11,777 bases of DNA from an uncultured Planctomycetaceae bacterium. Its GTDB lineage: Bacteria > Planctomycetota > Planctomycetia > Planctomycetales > Planctomycetaceae. The notes beneath the pieces are model-generated. The model saw only the letters and a list, made by a program, of their open reading frames with translations, did no database searches and was not told where the DNA came from. Below are positions 7,992 to 11,777 of this stretch, in pieces (within the stretch, counting starts at the first letter, position 1; each line of letters opens with the position of its first letter). The position numbers and the translations under genes were made by a program. The stretch covers positions 1 through 11,777 of the forward strand of contig CALJUK010000340.1 in the NCBI GenBank assembly GCA_937975745.1, written 5' to 3'.

Positions 7992-8196
7992 TGATCGCCG
8001 CGGCCTGATACCGGTGGGGCCTGCTGTTGCGCCGCTGAGAGAGAAATGGCAGGATTGATCCACTCGGTGAAGCGGAAGCAAGCTCTGCTGGGAAGCAACT
8101 TGCCGAGGAATAGCCGAGTCGAAGGGTCGGAGTAGCTCCACTCTGGAGGGACGGTGCATGTCGGCTGTTTCAGTTGGCTGCACCGTCCTGTTTTTC
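7992..8196 (+). ncRNA. Candidate structured non-coding RNA ending in an intrinsic terminator
   Basis: About 200 bases rich in GGAAGC, GAAG and CCGAG-like words fold on paper into consecutive helices. A first domain closes GCGGC (8000-8004) with GCCGC (8031-8035). A central arm stacks CTCGG/CCGAG (8063-8067 with 8103-8107), CAAG/CTTG (8079-8082 with 8099-8102) and TGCT/AGCA (8086-8089 with 8094-8097) capped by a GGGA (GNRA-type) tetraloop. Next come CCGA/TCGG (8114-8117 with 8127-8130) and CTCC/GGAG (8136-8139 with 8145-8148). The last hairpin, 8149-8188, is a terminator with a T-tract. No protein is encoded. I do not recognise the class; it is not tmRNA, RNase P or SRP RNA by their signatures. 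No TnpB/IscB or reverse transcriptase gene is nearby that would make it a guide RNA or retron RNA. The 5' end is a guess. Confidence 0.45.
8149..8195 (+). terminator. Rho-independent terminator, plus strand
   Basis: GGACGGTGCA (8149-8158) and TGCACCGTCC (8179-8188) form a perfect 10-bp GC-rich stem around a 20-base loop, followed by TGTTTTT (8189-8195). No plus-strand protein gene lies within the preceding 2 kb, so the terminator implies a plus-strand transcript that is not a protein gene. On the minus strand there is no T-tract, so it is directional. Confidence 0.65.
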
Positions 8197-8317
8197 ATCA
8201 TGTTGTGACTCTGGCAGGGTTTCTCGCTTGGCGGTCATGCGATCAACAAATCAACCGCACTCCTTTGCAATCTAAGTCCAACATCAACCACTGTTACTCT
8301 GATTCGAGTCATGCCTT

Positions 8318-8337
8318 AAAAAATCCGATCAGCCGGA
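8318..8337 (-). terminator. Candidate intrinsic terminator for the 83-aa gene
   Basis: Read on the minus strand, TCCG (8337-8334) pairs with CGGA (8327-8324) around a six-base loop and is followed directly by TTTTTT (8323-8318). The stem is short, but the T-tract is uninterrupted. It lies about 80 bases after the stop of the 83-aa gene, with the stronger hairpin at 8344-8386 between the two, so the pair may act together. Confidence 0.5.
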
Positions 8338-8343
8338 CATCAT

Positions 8344-8386
8344 GCGAAGTTGGTGGTCGTCAACCGTCGTTGAGAGCCAACTTCGC
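8344..8386. repeat. 10-bp inverted repeat with inner stem
   Basis: GCGAAGTTGG (8344-8353) and CCAACTTCGC (8377-8386) are perfect inverted copies. Inside, TCAAC (8360-8364) pairs with GTTGA (8369-8373) around CGTC, so the whole forms one long interrupted hairpin. It lies just after the stop of the 83-aa gene. A transcript-stabilising 3' hairpin or a part of its terminator is the simplest explanation. Confidence 0.55.
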
Positions 8387-8417
8387 GAAAGGAAAACTGA
8401 TCAGCGAATTGCCGAAG

Positions 8418-8669
8418 TCAGTCGTTGCTGGCGTTTGACTGCGATGGATGCTCGTAGATCCATGTGTGAGCCATGTCGAGTACCTTGCACACAACGGGCA
8501 GGTCTTCGCGACCGAACGACGTGGAATCTTTCCACTGATCTCCGTCCTTGTACAAACGGGACACCGTGACGTTGTGTCGTGTGCCGTTCGGAGTTTCATT
8601 CTCCCAGATCGCAGCACGAATGCGTCCGAGTCGAACTTCATGAACAGGTTTCGTTTTCTCTTGGGCCAT
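8418..8669 (-). CDS. Conserved small accessory protein (83 aa), unknown function
   Basis: ATG (8667-8669) is preceded by GGAGAAG at a good distance. The protein reads RLGRIRAAIWENETPNGTRHN, a beta-rich stretch, then LYKDGDQWKDSTSFGREDLP and a C-terminal helix (VVCKVLDMAHTWIYEHP). I recall this pattern (IKA.IW.NE...G..YNVT..R.YKDGD.WK....F.R.DL..V.K..D.AH.WI) from small proteins of islands and plasmids in planctomycetes and proteobacteria. Some resemblance to small OB-fold proteins is possible but is speculation. It has no cysteine motif, signal or membrane segment. It is followed by a hairpin and a terminator, so it is probably monocistronic. Confidence 0.85.
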   Translation of the reverse strand: MAQEKTKPVHEVRLGRIRAAIWENETPNGTRHNVTVSRLYKDGDQWKDSTSFGREDLPVVCKVLDMAHTWIYEHPSQSNASND

Positions 8670-8746
8670 CTTTCTCTTCTCCAGTTACAGGGAACATAAA
8701 AAGCGTGAGCTGACGCACACGCAGACACTCGCAAAGTTGAAAACCG

Positions 8747-8784
8747 GTTCGACTTCACATACTGCTTCCAACAGCAAGTCGAAC
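8747..8784. repeat. 9-bp inverted repeat upstream of the 83-aa gene
   Basis: GTTCGACTT (8747-8755) and AAGTCGAAC (8776-8784) are perfect inverted copies with a 20-base spacer, in which GCT (8764-8766) can pair with AGC (8773-8775). It lies about 80-115 bases upstream of the start codon of the minus-strand gene, so it may be in its promoter or 5' leader. The function is unknown. Confidence 0.5.
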
Positions 8785-8912
8785 AGAACCTCCCTGACCA
8801 CCAACCTCCGAGTGCCAGACCGTTCCAACACACAAAGGTCCGTGAAGGCGTCTTCACAATGAGCGTCTGAAAGAACGATGCGAGCGTTCGCTCAAACAAA
8901 TCGTTATCAGGA

Positions 8913-8931
8913 AAACGTGACAATGTCACGA
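8913..8931 (-). terminator. Candidate short terminator or operator dyad
   Basis: CGTGACA (8917-8923), central A, TGTCACG (8925-8931) is a perfect dyad. Read on the minus strand it is CGTGAC, loop ATT, GTCACG followed by TTTT (8916-8913), a compact terminator-like hairpin placed 27 bases after the stop of the 93-aa ORF. The same symmetry also suits a dimeric repressor site. A second dyad of identical form, CGCAGTC-G-GACTGCG (8942-8956), lies between it and that stop. Confidence 0.4.
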
Positions 8932-8957
8932 ACGGGATTCACGCAGTCGGACTGCGG

Positions 8958-9239
8958 CTAAAGCATGCGACCGAAGTGTGCGGAATGACTCTGCAAATAC
9001 CGCCACGCCGTTCGATAGTCGGCGGCTTCAAGCAGTTGATGAATCGCCGCGAGAGCTTCTGAATCCAGCACAGACCACACAGCAACCCGCTGATTGTCAT
9101 CACGGACGTGCTGCGAGAATTGGCGTTTGACAGAATCCGTTTCCGGCAGAAATTCCTTCAATCCATTGCAGTCAGCCAGTCCAAGATATACGTGCATCAT
9201 GGCCTTGAAGTACCACGATGAAGCAACAACCGCAAGCAC
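8958..9239 (-). CDS. Hypothetical protein or gene fragment (93 aa)
   Basis: The frame is open from 9257 and the first usable start is GTG (9237-9239), without an evident Shine-Dalgarno. The translation reads as a normal soluble alpha-helical protein (WYFKAMMHVYLGLADCNGL; SEALAAIHQLLEAADYRTAWRYLQSH) rather than a shadow, and a terminator-like hairpin follows its stop. I do not recognise the family. The frame is closed by TGA at 9258-9260 immediately upstream of a plausible in-frame stretch (FRQLDQ), so it may be the surviving 3' part of a longer, decayed gene. It lies in the same orientation as the 83-aa gene. Confidence 0.5.
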   Translation of the reverse strand: MLAVVASSWYFKAMMHVYLGLADCNGLKEFLPETDSVKRQFSQHVRDDNQRVAVWSVLDSEALAAIHQLLEAADYRTAWRYLQSHSAHFGRML

Positions 9240-9404
9240 CTGATCAAGCTGACGAAATCACGTGTTATCTGGCGTGTATGGGGCTATCGCCAATCTCAGT
9301 GGCACCCAAAAAAGCACATTCTATTCAAGTTGTGGCATAACAGGTTTGAACGGAGGATTGGTTCCGAAAGGTTCTAAAGAGGTTTGGTGGCGGGGAAGAA
9401 CAGG

Positions 9405-9449
9405 TAGTGACATTGGACTGAGCCACTCAAGTGCAGTGCCGTGTCACTA
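9405..9449. promoter_or_regulatory. 8-bp inverted repeat upstream of the 79-aa gene
   Basis: TAGTGACA (9405-9412) and TGTCACTA (9442-9449) are perfect inverted copies 29 bases apart, ending 27 bases before the ATG at 9477. Because it sits just upstream of the ribosome binding site GAGGAG (9463-9468), it could be a leader hairpin or a looped operator. The GTGACA/TGTCAC half-site also occurs in the dyad at 8917-8931. That may be coincidence. Confidence 0.4.
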
Positions 9450-9476
9450 TCCCTTTACCCTTGAGGAGTCTCTACG

Positions 9477-9716
9477 ATGAATCCCACCACCCCGAAGACG
9501 AAGTTTGAACTGCTTGCTGCGTTTGGCCTCTGCACAACTGTGACGATGACGGTCAAGACAGACGGTGGTACGGAAACGCTGACCGGCGTGATCCACGAGC
9601 TTGGGCACGAAGCTGGCGTTGGCCACCGCTTTTACGGCAAGTTATTGGTTGTGCCAGAGCCAGAGAAGGACACACCGCATCGACTTGTCGAGTGCTATTT
9701 CGGACGATTCAACTGA
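9477..9716 (+). CDS. Small protein with an HExxHxxGxxH string (79 aa), unknown function
   Basis: ATG 9477 has a strong GAGGAG (9463-9468) at eight bases' distance. The short protein looks beta-rich: VTMTVKTDGGTETLTGVI, then HELGHEAGVGHRFYGKLLVV, then a hydrophilic tail. Residues in HELGHEAGVGH match the zinc motif HExxHxxGxxH of metzincin proteases exactly. However, 79 residues is far too short for a metzincin catalytic domain and no Met-turn or export signal is present. The pattern is better read as a small SH3/Sm-like barrel in which 'G.I..L..E.G.GH.F.G' is a strand-turn-strand. I recall small accessory proteins with a similar G.I....R.DG.G..F pattern. Monocistronic; a strong terminator follows. 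Confidence 0.8.
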   Translation: MNPTTPKTKFELLAAFGLCTTVTMTVKTDGGTETLTGVIHELGHEAGVGHRFYGKLLVVPEPEKDTPHRLVECYFGRFN

Positions 9717-9745
9717 TCGCCCGTCTGACTTCGCATCGTTTGAAC

Positions 9746-9783
9746 CCACTATCGACAACCACCTGTTGTCGATAGTGGCATTT
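9746..9783. terminator. Strong bidirectional intrinsic terminator
   Basis: CCACTATCGACAAC (9746-9759) and GTTGTCGATAGTGG (9765-9778) form a perfect 14-bp stem with a five-base loop. CATTTTC follows on the plus strand. It lies 30 bases after the 79-aa gene stop and 37 bases from the end of the minus-strand kinase gene, so it can serve both convergent transcripts. The minus-side T-tract is poor. Confidence 0.85.
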
Positions 9784-9814
9784 TCTCGGCCATTCCTCCG
9801 CTCTCTTTTCAGCA

Positions 9815-11777
9815 TCATTCGGCGTTATAGACGCTGACGGTTCCATTTCGCTTGTGGACGATTGCGAGTACACGACCATCCGTAGAAATCGCGAAATCGT
9901 CAACTCGCTCAGAGAGGGGATGTTTCGTTACTTGCGAAGGTTCCGACGGATTCCAGATTGCCAACGTCATCCCAGCTTCGTCAAACTCCGAAGTGAATGA
10001 AATGACCGTTGGAAAACCAGTGTCGTCGGGTTCGTACAACGCAAACTTGACGCCGGAGATGCTGGGAGAGAATGTCGAAGTTTGTGAGACCAAGTCAACG
10101 CATTCATAGCGGGTTTCATCTGATCTGAAAGTCACTAGATACTTACCATCGCGTGAGAGCTTCGATTTTGGACTAAAGATGGAATCCGAAGTGGATTTAC
10201 GCTTCTGTTCCCAGACGACAGTCATCGATGCTGTGTTGATGACAGTGATGCTGACTGTATGAGGTTGCGACTCGAAGTGACCCACAACAAGGAGGCGTCC
10301 ATCGCTCGTCATCGACGGGTTTGCCACTCTCGAATCGGAAAACTCGCCGGGGGGTGAGCTTAACGTCAATGTTCTCTGATATTCTTCAGCCCAGTTGCGA
10401 ACGTAACCGGCACTGTATGAGTTTCGCTTGACGGTATCTTCCAGCCGAGCGGGAACGTGAACGACGGTGACACTTCGGCTGCCATCCGCGTACGCAACAA
10501 CCTGCCCGTCCCTTGAAACAGCAAAATAACGAGGGTTCATTGTCTGGCTTTCGATGACCGCTGATGGTTTCCCTGATTTCGCGTAAGCCAAAATGATCAT
10601 GGACTTCGGTTTTGAATCTGCTTGGTTCTTGTCACGGGAATAGGCGGACACTTCTCCATCTTCTGACAAGTCTAAATGGTGCCACATTGGCCTACCGCCA
10701 CCGTACAAATGCTCGACCTTTGTGTTACTTTCAATGTTGAAGACAGAGCCGTAGCCATCGGAGCGAAGCATCCCCAGCCGATCGCCATTTTCACTAACAT
10801 CGATCGAATAGAAGATTGAGTTGGTTGTTCGCGGCAACGTGAAGGTGAGACTGTCGTGATAATGTGACTCATTCTGATGGTAGAGAAAACTTCGCTTGTA
10901 CGTCCGCTTGTAGGTCCATCCCGGTAAAGTGAGCGGCTGGTCAAGGCGTCCATACGGGAGATCGGGGGCAGGTTTGGAACGCTTAGGGGGCGTAGGTTGA
11001 AGCGGAGCCACGTCGCTGATGGTCGTAGCGACAGTTGGTTCGTGCGTGACGCCATCAGTTGTTTTGGTCTGTTCTTGTGGGAGACTTCCACCAGAGTCCG
11101 CAGCTTCAGTCATTCCTTCGGATTGTGTCGGCGTGGCGGGCTGATTCTCGGGTGATGATTCAGCAACGGCTGTGGAATCATTTGGCTGTCGTGAAGGTTC
11201 GGCAGGGTGATTGGCTGAAAAAAAGCGGTTGTAGAAGAAAAACAGGGCAATCAGAAAAACAGAATACGCAAGAACCTTTTCAATGCGTTTTCTGGTTGTG
11301 GATGCAGATTCGTCGTCCTTTGAGCCACCACGCCCAACCAGTGGGTCAACCGCCACAAGTTCGCGTTCAGGAGGCAGGTCGAGACTCCATTGCTCGGCCA
11401 GTTCAGCGGTTGTAGGACGCCGCTTTGTGTCGAGGCGGAGTTGACCGTTTCGGATGAGGTGTTGAAGTGGCAATCCTGTTGCTTGGAGAATGCTGGCGGC
11501 ATCTTTTCGTTGTGGCTCATCCCATTCGAGCGGACACTCATCGCTACAGCTTTCTCGTCCCCAACAGAGAAGCTCGACGAGCAGTACGTCCCTCGCGTGC
11601 CAGTCAGTGTCGGGGGCAAGGTCTTTGTGTCGGTTTTCGTGGAATCGCTGGATGAGTTCTGGAGGGGCGTAGTTCTCAGTTCCAATGGTGCCGTTTTCTT
11701 CGACCGTCAGTCTGCAATCCTTTCGTAACCGTCATACAAACCGCATCTTGCGGGGGGTGATACGATCTCCTTGGATT
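9815..11777 (-). CDS. Ser/Thr kinase-like protein with membrane helix and C-terminal beta-propeller; 5'-partial, interrupted by in-frame TGA
   Basis: One reading frame carries the C-lobe of a protein kinase: GTIGTENYAPPEL (APE motif, 11654-11692), then DTDWHARDVLLVELLCW (helix F) and DTKRRPTTAELAEQW (the RP motif of the last helix, about 11398-11440). A transmembrane helix, VLAYSVFLIALFFFYNRFF, follows at about 11217-11274. Then comes a Pro/Ser/Thr linker and an about 380-residue region of beta-propeller-like repeats (FAVSRDGQVVAYADG; KLSRDGKYLVTFRS; FAISTDGRVLAIVH). The expected topology is a cytoplasmic kinase and an outside sensor. The same frame upstream reads IQGDRITPRKMRFV, the strand before DFG, then TGA (11732-11734), and no DFG is seen. 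After that stop the only in-frame start is a poor TTG (11471-11473). The gene is therefore probably a pseudogene or carries a frameshift. The N-lobe is outside the window. Confidence 0.75.

Larger units (their letters stand above)
8670..8957. other. Intergenic region with several dyads
   Basis: This is the upstream region of the 83-aa gene. Reading frames across it (for example 8360-8929 minus) have no protein-like character. It carries the 9-bp inverted repeat at 8747-8784, a short dyad GAGCG-TT-CGCTC (8883-8894), and two tight 15-base dyads at 8917-8931 and 8942-8956. No clear promoter hexamers could be fixed by eye. Confidence 0.5.

Noticed and set aside
7691..8201. Plus and minus short ORFs over the candidate RNA region
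   Set aside because: No ribosome binding sites, compositionally unlike the real genes here, and overlapping clear RNA-like helices.
8360..8929. 189-codon minus-strand open frame overlapping the 83-aa gene
   Set aside because: The translation is rich in Arg, Trp and Cys and unlike a folded protein. The 83-aa gene in another frame has a good start and a conserved-looking product.
11732..11734. TGA read as a sense codon (selenocysteine or recoded Trp)
   Set aside because: Several genes in the window use TGA as their true stop, and Sec at a kinase DFG position has no precedent I know of; decay or a sequence error is simpler.
1..11777. CRISPR array, tRNA, rRNA, transposase or insertion-sequence ends
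   Set aside because: No regularly spaced direct repeats, no tRNA-like cloverleaf noticed and no transposase frame were found on either strand by eye.

Overview
The window looks like part of an accessory (mobile or defence) region in a bacterial chromosome, probably from a planctomycete. That assignment is an inference. It rests on a Ser/Thr kinase joined to a transmembrane segment and an extracytoplasmic beta-propeller at the right end, on moderate GC content, and on small accessory proteins of a type I associate with planctomycete and proteobacterial islands and plasmids. No rRNA, tRNA or housekeeping gene is present to confirm it.

Layout, left to right. (1) Positions 1-860, minus strand: a tyrosine recombinase (phage-type integrase) that runs off the left edge, with its catalytic R, K and HxxR visible. 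(2) Positions 1065-1334, plus strand: a small 89-residue plasmid/island-type protein, followed by a terminator-like hairpin. (3) Positions 1494-5751, plus strand: a two-gene operon encoding a PD-(D/E)xK nuclease of the HamA (DUF1837) type and a 1159-residue Ski2-like SF2 helicase. This is a Hachiman-like anti-phage system and the main functional content of the window. (4) Positions 5752-6209: non-coding, with a nested dyad. (5) Positions 6210-7636, minus strand: a two-gene unit, a DUF932 (phage/plasmid-type) protein and a 133-residue protein with two CxxC pairs. (6) Positions 7637-8417: a long gene-free stretch whose right half (about 7992-8196) folds on paper into a chain of helices ending in an intrinsic terminator on the plus strand. 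This is a candidate unannotated structured RNA. (7) Positions 8418-8669, minus strand: a conserved small protein of 83 residues. (8) Positions 8958-9239, minus strand: a less certain 93-residue ORF. (9) Positions 9477-9716, plus strand: a 79-residue protein that happens to contain a perfect HExxHxxGxxH string, followed by a strong bidirectional terminator. (10) Positions 9815-11777, minus strand: a Ser/Thr kinase C-lobe, membrane helix and beta-propeller, interrupted by an in-frame TGA where the DFG motif should be.

How they fit together: the integrase marks a site-specific element. The nuclease-helicase pair is its likely defence cargo, in which the helicase is expected to act on aberrant or phage DNA and the nuclease to degrade DNA. 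The small proteins and the DUF932 gene are typical passengers of plasmids and islands, with unknown roles. The region from 7.6 to 9.5 kb is unusually rich in perfect inverted repeats that coding genes do not explain. All assignments come from reading translations and motifs; no database search was run.
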